64,000 nucleotides of DNA from Lachnospiraceae bacterium (GCA_009911185.1 QXWW01000012.1:44242-108241); one strand, 5' to 3'; shown: positions 16,590 through 26,776, counted from the stretch's first letter. Notes: a model not told the origin generated them from the letters alone. Numbers and translations are program-made.

Positions 16590-19500
16590 AAAGTATCGAG
16601 GTTCACGGCTTTAAATCCTTTGCCAATAAGATTCTCTTTGAATTTCATAATGGAATCACCGGAATTGTGGGTCCCAACGGAAGCGGAAAGAGCAATGTAG
16701 CGGATGCAGTGCGCTGGGTGTTGGGAGAGCAGAGGGCAAAGCAGCTTCGTGGCGCCAGCATGCAGGATGTTATTTTTTCAGGTACAGAGAGTCGCAAACC
16801 GCTTAGCTACGCCTATGTGGCGATTACGCTGGATAACAGTGACCACCAGTTAAATGTGGATTATCATGAAGTGACAGTGGCGCGCCGGGTGTATCGTTCC
16901 GGGGAGAGCGAATATCTTATCAACGGCACGGCTTGCCGCTTAAAAGACGTCAACGAGCTGTTCTACGATACAGGAATCGGCAAGGAAGGATATTCTATTA
17001 TCGGTCAGGGGCAGATTGAGCGGATCTTAAGCGGGAAACCGGAGGAACGGCGGGAACTCTTTGACGAGGCGGCAGGAATTGTGAAGTATAAGCGGAGAAA
17101 AGCCACGGCACAGAAGAAGCTGGAGGATGAGCGTCAGAATCTGGTGCGTGTCAACGATATTCTGGCAGAGCTGGAGAAGCAGGTAGGGCCGCTGGAACGC
17201 CAGGCAGAGAAAGCAAAAATTTATCTCAAGAAGAGAGAGGAACTAAAGACTTATGATGTGAATATGTTCTTGATGGATATGGAGCGGGTGCAGGAACAGT
17301 CTCAGGAACTGGAAGAGAAAATCCGCATTGTGGACCATGATTTGAAAGAATCCAACAGCTCATATCACAGCATCAAAGCGGAATATGAGCAGATGGAACA
17401 GAGCATGAAGGAAAAAGAGGAAGAGCTGGCTGCTTTCCGGGAAGAAATGGGCAATACTACTGTTCTTAAGGGGAAACTGGAGGGACAGATCAACGTCTTG
17501 AAGGAACAGATTCATGCCTTGCAGCAGAGTGAAGAACATTTTCATGCACGTCAGGAGGAGATTGATCAGGAGAAGTCAGAGCGGACAGAGCAGCAGAAAG
17601 GTTTTCAGAAAGAACTTGCCCAGGCAAATGATCTGCTGAAATCGGTGGAAGAAAAAAAGAGCAATGTGATGGCGCGGCATCAGGAGATTCAGGAAGAAAT
17701 TGCCCGCTGCAGCCGTGGAATGGAAGACGGCAAGAATGAGATGATTGAGCTTCTGAATAACAAAGCTTCCACGAAAGCAAAGCAGCAGCGTTACGATACC
17801 ATGCAGGAGCAGGTAAATATCCGCAGGGCTGAGCTTAGCAAACGCCTGCTGGAACAGAAAAGTGAAGAAGAAGAACTGCAGTTTATGGTGGAAGCGTGTG
17901 AGCAGAAATACCAGCAGGCGAAAGGACATTATCTGGAACTGCTGGAACAGGAACAGAAGCTGGAGCAGAAGAACCGTGAATGGCAGGAGAAACAGGCAGA
18001 GACGGCCAAAGCTCTGGAACAGGATACCGCACGGTATCACAGAGAGCAGTCCAGGCTGGAATCACTGATAAATATTGCAGAACGTTATGACGGTTATGGT
18101 AATTCCATTCGGCGGGTTATGGAGAAGAAAGACGCAGAGCCGGGGCTTCTGGGGGTTGTGGCTGATTTGATTCAGGTGGACAAGCAGTATGAGATTGCCA
18201 TTGAGACAGCTCTGGGAGGCAGTATTCAAAATATAGTCACCAGTGATGAAGAGACAGCAAAGAAGATGATTGCCTATCTGAAGAAGAATCGTTTTGGACG
18301 CGCTACTTTTCTGCCCTTGACCAGCGTGGGCAGGAAAACACCGCAGATAAACCAGGCAGCCTTAAAAGAACCGGGCGTGATTGGCGTCGGCAGTGAGCTG
18401 GTGCAGGCAGACAGTAAGTTTGCCGGTTTAAAAACATATCTGCTGGGCAGGACTTATGTGGTGGATACCATTGACCATGCCATTGCGCTTGCACGGAAAT
18501 ACCAGTACAGTTTAAGGATCGTGACCCTGGAAGGAGAATCTTTAAACCCTGGGGGTTCCATGACAGGAGGAGCTTTTAAAAATACCAGCAATCTGCTGGG
18601 AAGAAAGCGCGAAATTGAAGATTTACAGAAGTCGGCGGAGTCTGTAAAGTCTGCCATTGAGAAGCACCGCAGCCGACTGGAAGAAATCCGTACGGCAAGA
18701 GAACTTCTGAAAGAGGATGCAGAGCAGATACGGGAAGATTTGAAACAGGCAATGCTTGCGCAGAACACAGAGAAAATGAATCTGGACCGTGCCAGGGAAC
18801 AGCAAGAAGAAAATGACAGCCAGTTTTCAGCTCTTCAGATGGAGAGCCGGGAACTGGAATATCAATTGAAAGAAATCAGTGAGAGCCGTACACTGATACA
18901 GCAGGAAATTCAGGGGGCAGACCAAAGAGAGAAAGAAATTGAAGAGGAAAACAGGAATCTGCAGGAGATCTTGGACAGGCAGAACCGCCTGGCAGAAGAA
19001 AGCCAGGGCACGGTGTCCAAAGTACAGCTGGAGGAAGCGAACCTGATACAAAAGGTGAATTTTCTGAAAGAAAATATTTCCCGTCTTCAGGGAGAGCTGA
19101 AGAAGCTGGAGGCAGACCTTTTAGCGGCAAAACAGGAAAAAGACGATTCCAGGTCAGACGCGGCAAAAAAACAGCAGGATATTGAGGAAATCAGCAAGAC
19201 CATTGAAGCATCCGCAACAGCGCATGAAGAACTGGAGAAAAAGATTGCTGAGAGTGAGAAGAAGCGGGAGGAAATGTCTCAGCAATACCGGGGATTTTTC
19301 CAGAAACAAGAGGAATTTTCCAGGCGCATCCATGATCTGGACAAGGAGCAGTACCGTCTGAACAGCCAGAAGGAAAAACTTCAGGAGCAGGCGGAAAACC
19401 AGAGCAACTATATGTGGGAAGAGTATGAACTTACGCTGCACCATGCCATGGAACTTCGCAACCAGGAATATGACAATCCTTCGGAATTGAAAAAGATGAT

Positions 19501-20140
19501 TGCAGAGATTAAGGACGAAATCCGCAAACTGGGAGATGTGAACGTCAATGCGATTGAGGATTACCGAAGCCTGTCGGAACGGTACGTGTTTATGAAAACC
19601 CAGCATGATGATCTGGTGGAAGCGGAAAAGACGCTTCTGGATATTATCGAAGAGCTGGACGCAGGGATGCGCAAGCAGTTTATGGAGAAATTTACCCAGA
19701 TACAGACAGAGTTCAATAAAGTATTCAAGGAATTGTTCGGCGGCGGAAAAGGAACGCTCCAATTGGTCGAGGATGAGGATATTCTGGAGTGCGGAATACG
19801 CATTATTGCCCAGCCTCCTGGCAAAAAGCTGCAGAATATGATGCAGATGTCCGGAGGAGAGAAATCACTGACGGCAATTTCTCTCTTGTTTGCTATTCAG
19901 AATTTAAAGCCCTCCCCGTTTTGCCTGTTAGATGAAATTGAGGCGGCGCTGGACGATTCTAATGTGGGGCGCTTTGCAAATTATCTGCACAAACTGACAA
20001 AAAATACACAGTTTATTGTGATTACCCACAGAAGAGGAACCATGGCGGCGGCAGACCGTCTCTATGGAATAACCATGCAGGAGAAAGGTGTTTCCACGCT
20101 GGTATCGGTAAACCTGATAGAAGAGGATTTAGACCAATAG
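16580..20140 (+). CDS. smc: Chromosome segregation/condensation protein SMC
   Basis: SMC forms the V-shaped ATPase of the bacterial condensin with ScpA and ScpB. The 1186-residue protein has the Walker [17 protein letters not shown] (about residues 32-47), a first long coiled coil (about 170-505), the hinge (about 515-675, with [12 protein letters not shown] and GGSIQNIV), a second coiled coil, the signature [10 protein letters not shown] and Walker [14 protein letters not shown] near the C-terminus. It is full length. The start lies inside rnc, 4-8 bases after GGAGGG. ScpA/B genes are not in the window. ftsY follows 15 bp later. Confidence 0.98.
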   Translation: MYLKSIEVHGFKSFANKILFEFHNGITGIVGPNGSGKSNVADAVRWVLGEQRAKQLRGASMQDVIFSGTESRKPLSYAYVAITLDNSDHQLNVDYHEVTVARRVYRSGESEYLINGTACRLKDVNELFYDTGIGKEGYSIIGQGQIERILSGKPEERRELFDEAAGIVKYKRRKATAQKKLEDERQNLVRVNDILAELEKQVGPLERQAEKAKIYLKKREELKTYDVNMFLMDMERVQEQSQELEEKIRIVDHDLKESNSSYHSIKAEYEQMEQSMKEKEEELAAFREEMGNTTVLKGKLEGQINVLKEQIHALQQSEEHFHARQEEIDQEKSERTEQQKGFQKELAQANDLLKSVEEKKSNVMARHQEIQEEIARCSRGMEDGKNEMIELLNNKASTKAKQQRYDTMQEQVNIRRAELSKRLLEQKSEEEELQFMVEACEQKYQQAKGHYLELLEQEQKLEQKNREWQEKQAETAKALEQDTARYHREQSRLESLINIAERYDGYGNSIRRVMEKKDAEPGLLGVVADLIQVDKQYEIAIETALGGSIQNIVTSDEETAKKMIAYLKKNRFGRATFLPLTSVGRKTPQINQAALKEPGVIGVGSELVQADSKFAGLKTYLLGRTYVVDTIDHAIALARKYQYSLRIVTLEGESLNPGGSMTGGAFKNTSNLLGRKREIEDLQKSAESVKSAIEKHRSRLEEIRTARELLKEDAEQIREDLKQAMLAQNTEKMNLDRAREQQEENDSQFSALQMESRELEYQLKEISESRTLIQQEIQGADQREKEIEEENRNLQEILDRQNRLAEESQGTVSKVQLEEANLIQKVNFLKENISRLQGELKKLEADLLAAKQEKDDSRSDAAKKQQDIEEISKTIEASATAHEELEKKIAESEKKREEMSQQYRGFFQKQEEFSRRIHDLDKEQYRLNSQKEKLQEQAENQSNYMWEEYELTLHHAMELRNQEYDNPSELKKMIAEIKDEIRKLGDVNVNAIEDYRSLSERYVFMKTQHDDLVEAEKTLLDIIEELDAGMRKQFMEKFTQIQTEFNKVFKELFGGGKGTLQLVEDEDILECGIRIIAQPPGKKLQNMMQMSGGEKSLTAISLLFAIQNLKPSPFCLLDEIEAALDDSNVGRFANYLHKLTKNTQFIVITHRRGTMAAADRLYGITMQEKGVSTLVSVNLIEEDLDQ

Positions 20141-20155
20141 GAAGGAGAAGAAGTT

Positions 20156-21097
20156 ATGGCAGAAGAAAAGAAAGGATTTTTCAGGCGTCTGGTGCAAGGA
20201 CTGACGAAAACAAGAGACAACATCGTCTCAGGGATTGATTCTATTTTCAGCGGTTTTTCCAAAATAGACGAAGATTTCTATGAAGAGATCGAAGAAATCC
20301 TCATTATGGGAGATCTGGGGATTCATGCCACTACTGAAATTATCGAGAATTTAAAGCAGAAAGTGAAAGAACAGCATATCAAGGAACCACAGGCGTGTAA
20401 AGAGCTTCTGATCGCCAGCATCAAGGAACAGATGGACGTGGGTGAAACGGCATACCGGTTTGAGCAGGAGCAATCGGTAGTGCTGGTCATCGGAGTCAAT
20501 GGCGTGGGGAAGACGACCTCTGTCGGCAAGCTTGCCGGAAAGCTGAAAGAGCAGGGAAGAAAGGTGGTTCTGGCGGCAGCAGATACCTTCCGGGCAGCGG
20601 CTGGCGAACAACTCGGCGAATGGGCAAACCGCGCCGGGGTAGAGATGATCGGCGGCCAGGAGGGCGCAGATCCTGCTTCCGTGGTTTATGATGCAGTGGC
20701 GGCTGCAAAAGCCAGAAATGCGGATGTTCTGCTCTGCGATACGGCAGGACGGCTCCACAATAAGAAAAACCTTATGGAAGAGCTTAAGAAAATTCACCGT
20801 ATTCTGGAAAAAGAATACCCTGGCGCTTTTCGGGAGACTTTGGTGGTTCTGGACGGAACCACAGGCCAGAATGCCCTGGCACAGGCAAAACAGTTTTCAG
20901 AAGTGGCAGATATCACAGGCATCATTTTGACAAAAATGGATGGAACGGCAAAAGGCGGCATTGCAGTAGCCATTCAGTCAGAGCTTGGCATTCCGGTCAA
21001 GTATATCGGCGTTGGTGAAACGATCGACGATCTGCAGAAGTTTGATTCAGAACAGTTTGTCAACGCATTGTTCGCCAGAGAAGAAGAGACGGCATAG
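20156..21097 (+). CDS. ftsY: Signal recognition particle receptor FtsY
   Basis: FtsY docks SRP-ribosome complexes at the membrane. The 313-residue protein is the NG GTPase core with a very short N-terminal region (basic FFRRLVQGLTKTRDN) in place of the long acidic A domain of E. coli. GTPase motifs are GVNGVGKTTSVGKLA (G1), DTFRAAAGEQL, CDTAGRLHNKKNLMEEL (G3), LTKMDGTAKGG (G4) and the closing GVGETIDDLQKF. GGAAGGAG precedes the ATG. In many Firmicutes ylxM-ffh follows, but here ilvA does, so the conserved block ends at this gene. Confidence 0.97.
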   Translation: MAEEKKGFFRRLVQGLTKTRDNIVSGIDSIFSGFSKIDEDFYEEIEEILIMGDLGIHATTEIIENLKQKVKEQHIKEPQACKELLIASIKEQMDVGETAYRFEQEQSVVLVIGVNGVGKTTSVGKLAGKLKEQGRKVVLAAADTFRAAAGEQLGEWANRAGVEMIGGQEGADPASVVYDAVAAAKARNADVLLCDTAGRLHNKKNLMEELKKIHRILEKEYPGAFRETLVVLDGTTGQNALAQAKQFSEVADITGIILTKMDGTAKGGIAVAIQSELGIPVKYIGVGETIDDLQKFDSEQFVNALFAREEETA

Positions 21098-21133
21098 CCA
21101 GGACAAAGAGCAAAGAACAGGAGAGTGAGAAAG

Positions 21134-22345
21134 ATGCTGACATTGGATAAATTTGAAGAGGCAAGCAGGATTGTAAAGGAGGTAACGCTGGAAACAAAGC
21201 TGGTATACAGTGATTACTTAAGTGACCAGACCGAAAACAAAGTGTACCTCAAACCGGAAAATATGCAGTTTACCGGAGCATACAAGGTGCGGGGGGCATA
21301 CTACAAAATCAGCACTCTGACGGAGGAAGAGCGGGAAAAAGGGCTGATTACTGCTTCCGCAGGAAACCATGCGCAGGGAGTCGCTTATGCGGCAAAATGC
21401 TTCGGAGTGAAGGCGACCATTGTTATGCCGACCACCACGCCCTTGATCAAGGTAAACCGCACGAAAGGCTACGGTGCAGAAGTGGTACTGTATGGAGACG
21501 TTTACGATGAAGCATGCAACAAGGCATATGAACTTGCGAAGGAGCATGGCTATACGTTTATTCATCCCTTTGACGATCTTGCAGTTGCAACCGGACAGGG
21601 AACCATTGCCATGGAGATTTTTAAAGAGCTTCCGTTGGTGGAATATATATTGGTTCCCATTGGCGGGGGTGGACTTGCCACCGGAGTGTCGACCCTTGCC
21701 AAGCTTTTGAATCCTAAGATCAAGGTGATCGGTGTGGAACCGGCAGGCGCAAATTGTATGCAGGCGTCTTTTGAGGCGGGAAAGATTGTGACTCTGCCAG
21801 GCGTCAGTACCATTGCGGACGGCACGGCCGTGAAGACCCCGGGTGAAACTATTTTCCCTTATATCCGTGAAAATCTGGACGAGATTATCACCGTGGAAGA
21901 CGATGAATTGATTGTAGCGTTTCTGGATATGGTAGAAAACCATAAAATGATTGTAGAAAATTCCGGTTTACTCACAGTTGCGGCTCTGCGGCACCTGAAC
22001 GTGAAAAATAAGCGTGTGGTATCTATTTTGAGCGGCGGTAATATGGATGTGATTACGATGTCTTCTGTGGTACAGCAGGGCCTGATCTTCAGAGACCGTA
22101 TCTTTACCGTATCTGTGCTTCTGCCGGATAAACCTGGAGAACTGAGCAAGGTTGCCGATACCATTGCCACACGGCAGGGGAATGTCATTAAACTGGAGCA
22201 CAACCAGTTTGTCAGCACCAACCGCAATGCGGCCGTGGAGTTGCGCATCACCATGGAAGCTTTTGGAACAGAGCATAAAGCGCAGATCATGGAGGCTCTG
22301 GAAATGAAAGGGTATAAGCCTAAGCTGGTGAGGACGAATCTGTAA
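21134..22345 (+). CDS. ilvA: Threonine ammonia-lyase (ACT-domain form)
   Basis: This PLP enzyme deaminates threonine to 2-oxobutyrate. The Schiff-base Lys lies in TGAYKVRGAYYKI (about residue 48), and ASAGNHAQGVA plus the phosphate-binding VPIGGGGLATG are present. The C-terminal 80 residues (VSVLLPDKPGELSKVADTI) form a single ACT-type regulatory domain, as in the roughly 400-residue medium form rather than the 510-residue biosynthetic IlvA. I start at ATG 21134 (403 residues); a GTG at 21125 is too close to AGGAG. Role may be catabolic or isoleucine biosynthetic; no ilv genes are nearby. Confidence 0.92.
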   Translation: MLTLDKFEEASRIVKEVTLETKLVYSDYLSDQTENKVYLKPENMQFTGAYKVRGAYYKISTLTEEEREKGLITASAGNHAQGVAYAAKCFGVKATIVMPTTTPLIKVNRTKGYGAEVVLYGDVYDEACNKAYELAKEHGYTFIHPFDDLAVATGQGTIAMEIFKELPLVEYILVPIGGGGLATGVSTLAKLLNPKIKVIGVEPAGANCMQASFEAGKIVTLPGVSTIADGTAVKTPGETIFPYIRENLDEIITVEDDELIVAFLDMVENHKMIVENSGLLTVAALRHLNVKNKRVVSILSGGNMDVITMSSVVQQGLIFRDRIFTVSVLLPDKPGELSKVADTIATRQGNVIKLEHNQFVSTNRNAAVELRITMEAFGTEHKAQIMEALEMKGYKPKLVRTNL

Positions 22346-22412
22346 TGAAATGTATGATAGAATATGATTTGGATATCACTTGTCTGAGCCGATCATGAAA
22401 CAGGAGGTCATT

Positions 22413-24329
22413 ATGGGCAGGGAAGAATACAGGAAAGCGCTTAAGTTGGGGAAAAAGGATTACCAGACGCGTCTTTTGCATGGAGAGAAGCCAATATTAC
22501 AGGTGTTGGACGATATTTTGCCAGACCGAAGCTCTTATTCGGAGGCGCCCATTGGTCTGGTACAGATTCCCCTTGAACAGATTGCAGGGACCAAAACATT
22601 TGCCAGAAGCAGTTCTTTTGCAGGGAATTATATGCCCATCTTGCGGGAGGATACGGAATTTGCCGCCAAATGGGAGAATTTGTTGGATTCTCAAATGGAG
22701 GAAGGGATTCGCGAGCCAGTTAAGGCGTATGAATACATGCACAAATTTTATGTGTCAGAAGGAAATAAGCGTGTCAGCGTCATGAAATATTCCGGAGCGG
22801 TTTCAATTTTAGGCAATGTTACTCGTATCATACCGAAAAAGACCCAGGAAAAAGATAATAGAATGTATTATGAATTTCTGGATTTTTACCGTTTTGCACC
22901 GATAAACTATATCTGGTTCACACAGGAAGGCGGGTATGCAAAACTGCAGGAGGCGGTGGGAAAGAAGCCGGAAGAGAGATGGACGGAAGAAGAACTTATG
23001 GAATTTTCTTCTGTTTATGCCCGTTTTACCTCTGAATTTCGGGAAAAAGGCGGAAATAAACTGAATATTACACCGGGAGACGCTTTTCTGGCGTTTATCA
23101 CGCTGTACGGGTATGAGACGATTGACCAAAAAACTACCAGTGAAATGCAGAAGTTAATTGCAAAGAGCTGGGAGGAGTTTGTGCTTTTGGGACAGGAATC
23201 TGAAATTGATTTAAAGATGAAACCGAATCAGAAGAAGAAATCACTGTTTGGCATTCTGCATCTGCATGTTCCCGGCACACGGACATTAAAGATTGCATTT
23301 ATTTATGAGAAAACGCCGGGAAGCTCAGCCTGGACTTATGCCCATGAGCTGGGCAGGCTTCATCTGCAGCAGACGTTTCCGGAAGAGGTGCATACCATGC
23401 GTTATGAAAATGCAACGCTGGATAATATAGATTCGTTATTGAGTGATGCAGTAGAGGCAGGCTGCGACCTGATTTTTACCACAACCCCGCCTTTTGCACA
23501 GGCAAGTGTGAAGGCTGCAATTGCAAATCCCAGGGTGCGGATATTAAATTGTTCTTTAAATACCTCGCATCGCTATATTCGCACGTATTATTCCCGCATG
23601 TATGAGGCAAAATTCTTAATGGGAGCTATTGCAGGGGCGATGGCGGACAATAACCGGCTTACTTATATTGCAGATTATCCTATTTATGGCTCTATCGCCA
23701 ATATCAATGCATTTGCTTTGGGAGCCAAGATGATGAATCCCCGTGCCGAGGTGTATCTGGAATGGTCGACCAAAAAGGACATGGATATAGAAAAAAGAAT
23801 CCGGGAAATTGGTTCTTCCTGTGTATCCGGAAAAGATATGGCGATTCCGGAGGAGGCTTCCAGATTTTTCGGCATTTACCATATCACAGAGGGACGTCCG
23901 CGGAACTTTGCCATGCCGCTGTGGCACTGGGGAAAGTTTTATGAGAGATTGATCTGGGCAATTATGGACGGAACCTGGAAATATGACGACGATCCTTCCG
24001 TAAAAAAAGCCATCAACTACTGGTGGGGAATGTCGGAAGGGGTGGTTGACGTGGTATTTTCCAAATATCTGCCGACAGGGCTGAAACGGCTGGCTGGTCT
24101 GCTGAAAACTTCCATCAGCACGGAAGCTTTTGATCCCTTTGCCGGGATCATACATTCCCAGGCAGGAGCAGTGGTGAATACTCCGGACAGGAATCTGCCG
24201 CCGGAAGAGATAATGACAATGGACTGGCTGGCTGAAAATGTGATAGGCACGATTCCGCCCAGAGAAGAATTGAAAGAACAGGCCGAACCTGTGATAAAGC
24301 AGCAGGGAGTAAAGAAAAAGGAAGGCTGA
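22413..24329 (+). CDS. Cytoplasmic fusion: ParB/Srx-like N-terminal domain plus BMP (PnrA/Med-like) ligand-binding domain
   Basis: The 638-residue protein has no signal peptide. The N-terminal part has a ParB/sulfiredoxin-like segment (about residues 45-140): IPLEQIAGTKTFARSSSF, EEGIREPVKAYEY, and FYVSEGNKRVSVMKY, which resembles the ParB G-x-x-R-x-x-A turn. A helical linker follows (about 145-285). From about residue 295 it is a BMP-type periplasmic-binding fold (LKIAFIYEKTPGSSAW, DLIFTTTPPFAQASVKAA, YEAKFLMGAIAGAMA). BMP proteins normally bind nucleosides outside the membrane; here the domain must be intracellular. ATG 22413 follows AGGAGG. A phosphoesterase starts 7 bp downstream. Function is unknown; sensing of a nucleoside-like ligand is an inference. 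Confidence 0.8.
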   Translation: MGREEYRKALKLGKKDYQTRLLHGEKPILQVLDDILPDRSSYSEAPIGLVQIPLEQIAGTKTFARSSSFAGNYMPILREDTEFAAKWENLLDSQMEEGIREPVKAYEYMHKFYVSEGNKRVSVMKYSGAVSILGNVTRIIPKKTQEKDNRMYYEFLDFYRFAPINYIWFTQEGGYAKLQEAVGKKPEERWTEEELMEFSSVYARFTSEFREKGGNKLNITPGDAFLAFITLYGYETIDQKTTSEMQKLIAKSWEEFVLLGQESEIDLKMKPNQKKKSLFGILHLHVPGTRTLKIAFIYEKTPGSSAWTYAHELGRLHLQQTFPEEVHTMRYENATLDNIDSLLSDAVEAGCDLIFTTTPPFAQASVKAAIANPRVRILNCSLNTSHRYIRTYYSRMYEAKFLMGAIAGAMADNNRLTYIADYPIYGSIANINAFALGAKMMNPRAEVYLEWSTKKDMDIEKRIREIGSSCVSGKDMAIPEEASRFFGIYHITEGRPRNFAMPLWHWGKFYERLIWAIMDGTWKYDDDPSVKKAINYWWGMSEGVVDVVFSKYLPTGLKRLAGLLKTSISTEAFDPFAGIIHSQAGAVVNTPDRNLPPEEIMTMDWLAENVIGTIPPREELKEQAEPVIKQQGVKKKEG

Positions 24330-24336
24330 CCCTACC

Positions 24337-24963
24337 ATGAAGATACTGGCTGTTTCCGACGAAGAATCAAAATATTTATGGGAATATTTTGATAAGGAAA
24401 AATTGAAAGATATTGATCTGATTATTTCCTGCGGAGATTTGGATCCTGGCTATCTTTCCTTTTTAGCGACGCTTTCTTCTGCGCCGGTACTGTACGTGCA
24501 TGGCAATCATGATGCGAAGTATGACAGCGCCCCCCCGGAGGGCTGTATCTGTATAGACGACGTAATTTACGTGTATAAAGGCGTGCGCCTTCTGGGGCTT
24601 GGAGGTTCCATGCGTTACAGACCGGGAAAATATCAGTATACGGAATGGCAGATGAGACAGCGGGCGGCAAGGCTGCGCCTGCAATTATTCCGAAGGCGTG
24701 GATTTGATATTCTGGTAACGCATGCGCCGGCTTATGAATTAAATGACGGGCGTGATCTGCCACATCAGGGATTCCGAATCTTCCGGACGCTGATAGAAAA
24801 GTACCGTCCCAAGTTTTTTCTTCATGGACATGTGCACCTCACATATGGGAGAAAGCATAAGCGGTATGATAAATACTGCGAGACGCATATTATCAACGCA
24901 TATGAACGTTGTGTGTTTGAGTTTGAGGACGAGAATCCGCCGGATTCCTTATCTGCGCCTTAG
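24337..24963 (+). CDS. Calcineurin-like metallophosphoesterase with altered first metal motif
   Basis: The 208-residue protein has the order of motifs of the YfcE/MJ0936-type phosphoesterases: SCGDLDPGYL (GD), YVHGNHDAKY (GNHD), VTHAPAYEL (TH) and FLHGHVHLTYG (GHxH). The first motif, normally D-x-H, reads VSDEESKYL, so the first metal-binding His is replaced by Glu. That may change metal choice or be a subfamily trait. It begins 7 bp after the BMP-fusion gene without its own promoter, so the two are almost certainly one operon and probably one function. The substrate is unknown; cyclic nucleotides or phosphate monoesters are usual for the family. Confidence 0.85.
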   Translation: MKILAVSDEESKYLWEYFDKEKLKDIDLIISCGDLDPGYLSFLATLSSAPVLYVHGNHDAKYDSAPPEGCICIDDVIYVYKGVRLLGLGGSMRYRPGKYQYTEWQMRQRAARLRLQLFRRRGFDILVTHAPAYELNDGRDLPHQGFRIFRTLIEKYRPKFFLHGHVHLTYGRKHKRYDKYCETHIINAYERCVFEFEDENPPDSLSAP

Positions 24964-25030
24964 AGCGTGTTTGAAAACAGCTCTTGACTGCATTCCGTCA
25001 AGAGCTGTTTAGACACGTCATAGGGCTTTT
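24963..25030 (+). repeat. Palindromic intergenic repeat family 2, copy 1
   Basis: Outer arms AGAGCGTGTTTGAAAAC and AGACACGTCATAGGGC enclose a perfect 14-bp stem (24975-24988 with 24997-25010, loop TGCATTCC). The same outer arms occur at 63195-63300 with a different centre. The hairpin lies directly at the phosphoesterase stop and ends in GGGCTTTT, so it may double as that operon's terminator. Confidence 0.7.
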
Positions 25031-25089
25031 CAGCGCAAAGCGGCAGAGATTCCGGGCGCTTTTGAGGTGAAGTCGATGTGCAACGAAAA

Positions 25090-25353
25090 TTACTCCGCCG
25101 TGCTGTCTGACGTGGGCAGGGTACTCATATAATCGCTGAGTGCGTCCAGATTCACTTCGGTCTGCACAGGAGTGTTTTTCCCATCCTGCGCGCGGAAGTA
25201 GCCATAAGCGGAATAACCGATCCAGCCGACGATGGCGATACAGACGATTGTGCCGCAGGCAGCGGCGACAGTGTTCTTGATTTTTTCCTTTTTCATGTTT
25301 TTCTTGCGGTTTGCTTTTTCATTTTTATAACGGTCTACTTTTGCCTGACTCAT
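25090..25353 (-). CDS. Small single-pass membrane protein, function unknown
   Basis: The 87-residue minus-strand protein has a strongly basic N-terminus (about residues 5-26, Lys/Arg/Asn-rich), one hydrophobic helix (VAAACGTIVCIAIVGWIGYSA, about 29-49) and an acidic outer tail, which predicts an inside-N, outside-C topology. AAGGAG stands 9 bases before the ATG, and a TATACT-type -10 lies upstream near 25390. I do not recognise a named family. It is flanked by a repeat palindrome and the galE upstream region and has no cotranscribed partner. Confidence 0.7.
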   Translation of the reverse strand: MSQAKVDRYKNEKANRKKNMKKEKIKNTVAAACGTIVCIAIVGWIGYSAYGYFRAQDGKNTPVQTEVNLDALSDYMSTLPTSDSTAE

Positions 25354-25516
25354 ATGCTTATTCTCCTTAGTTCAATTTTCTCTGAAAACAGTATACACCA
25401 ATTTTGTGAAAAAGTCTTGAATTTTTTACGAAAAATTAAAAAAGGTAAAATTTTCGTTATGGTTCGTGCGTCAGTGACAGAATATTTGTTTATGAGCAAA
25501 GCTGAGGGCGGCGAAG

Positions 25517-25543
25517 CGTAAAAGCGGTGTAAACGCTTTTACG
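25517..25543 (+). promoter_or_regulatory. Perfect palindrome containing a cre-like sequence upstream of galE
   Basis: CGTAAAAGCG (25517-25526) and CGCTTTTACG (25534-25543) are exact inverted repeats with a 7-base centre. Inside, TGTAAACGCTTTTA (25528-25541) fits the CcpA operator consensus TGWAANCGNTNWCA at all but one position. It lies about 70 bp before the galE -35. Carbon-catabolite control of galE is a plausible inference; a plain hairpin is the alternative. Confidence 0.4.
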
Positions 25544-25612
25544 GACGTCTGGGAACAAGCTGCAGCAGGCTTCAGAGAGAAGTAATAATTTTAGCGGTCA
25601 GTTAAAAAATGT

Positions 25613-25641
25613 TTTACTTAATGGTTTAAGTGTGCTATACT
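25613..25641 (+). promoter_or_regulatory. Probable galE promoter
   Basis: TTTACT (25613-25618) and TATACT (25636-25641) are spaced by 17 bp, 63 bp before the galE ATG. The -35 is weak, which would suit activator- or repressor-modulated expression. Confidence 0.5.
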
Positions 25642-25704
25642 CAGAATAACTAAGGCGGCAGAGAATTTTAAGGCGCGCTAAATCAGGACAGGAGGTAAGT
25701 TTCT

Positions 25705-26721
25705 ATGGCAATTTTAGTTACAGGCGGGGCAGGATATATTGGAAGCCATACATGCATTGAGCTGGTCAAGGCCGGATATGAGGTAGTTGTGGTGGACAAT
25801 CTGGTAAATTCCAGTGAAGAAGCTGTGAAGCGAGTGGAGAACATCACGGGAGCGAAGATTCCTTTTTATCAAGTGGATATTCTGGATGCTCCGGCGCTGG
25901 AAGAAGTATTTAAGAAAGAGAAGATTGACAGTGTAATTCACTTTGCAGGTTTAAAAGCAGTGGGAGAATCTGTACAGAAGCCTCTGGAGTATTATCATAA
26001 CAATATCACGGGAACGTTAATCTTATGTGATGTAATGCGTAAAAATGGCGTGAAGAATATTATCTTCTCTTCTTCAGCGACCGTGTATGGCGATCCCGCT
26101 GTCATTCCTATTACGGAAGAGTGCCCCAAAGGAAAAATTACCAATCCCTATGGCCAGACGAAGGGGATGCTGGAGCAGATATTAACGGATTTCCATGTGG
26201 CAGACCCGGAGTGGAACGTGGTGCTTCTGCGCTATTTCAATCCAATTGGCGCGCATGAGAGCGGTATTATCGGAGAGGATCCCAAAGGAATCCCCAACAA
26301 TCTGGTGCCCTATATTGCGCAGGTTGCAGTTGGCAAATTGAAATGTCTGGGCGTGTTCGGAGACGATTATGATACGCCGGACGGGACTGGAGTCAGAGAC
26401 TATATTCATGTGGTAGACCTGGCAAAGGGACATGTGAAGGCATTGAAAAAGATTGAGGATAAATCAGGAGTCAGCATTTACAATCTGGGAACCGGAATCG
26501 GCTACAGTGTTCTGGATGTTGTGAAAGCATATGAGAAGGCTTGCGGAAAACCAATTCCGTATGAGATCAAGCCAAGACGTGCAGGAGATGTTGCAACCTG
26601 CTATTCAGACGCTACAAAGGCAAAGGAAGAATTAGGCTGGGAAGCAGAGTATGGTATTGACAGGATGTGTGAGGATTCCTGGAGATGGCAGAGCAAGAAT
26701 CCGGACGGATACAGGAGTTAA
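25705..26721 (+). CDS. galE: UDP-glucose 4-epimerase
   Basis: GalE interconverts UDP-glucose and UDP-galactose, supplying the substrate that Glf (1827) turns into the furanose form. The 338-residue short-chain dehydrogenase-fold protein has the NAD motif GGAGYIGSH (residues 7-15), the Ser in [11 protein letters not shown] and the catalytic pair Y-x3-K in [22 protein letters not shown] and [14 protein letters not shown] are GalE-specific. Length is normal. An AGGACAGGAGG site precedes the ATG. No galK or galT is adjacent, so its role is probably in nucleotide-sugar supply as much as in galactose use. Confidence 0.97.
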   Translation: MAILVTGGAGYIGSHTCIELVKAGYEVVVVDNLVNSSEEAVKRVENITGAKIPFYQVDILDAPALEEVFKKEKIDSVIHFAGLKAVGESVQKPLEYYHNNITGTLILCDVMRKNGVKNIIFSSSATVYGDPAVIPITEECPKGKITNPYGQTKGMLEQILTDFHVADPEWNVVLLRYFNPIGAHESGIIGEDPKGIPNNLVPYIAQVAVGKLKCLGVFGDDYDTPDGTGVRDYIHVVDLAKGHVKALKKIEDKSGVSIYNLGTGIGYSVLDVVKAYEKACGKPIPYEIKPRRAGDVATCYSDATKAKEELGWEAEYGIDRMCEDSWRWQSKNPDGYRS

Positions 26722-26730
26722 TGTAAAAAG

Positions 26731-26776
26731 ACTGTCGCTTTAACGATGAAAGAATCGTGAAGCGGCAGTTGTTTTG
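26731..26776 (+). terminator. Rho-independent terminator after galE
   Basis: ACTGTCGCTT (26731-26740) pairs with AAGCGGCAGT (26760-26769) apart from one wobble, and AACGAT/ATCGTG extends the stem; TGTTTTG follows. Confidence 0.8.
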
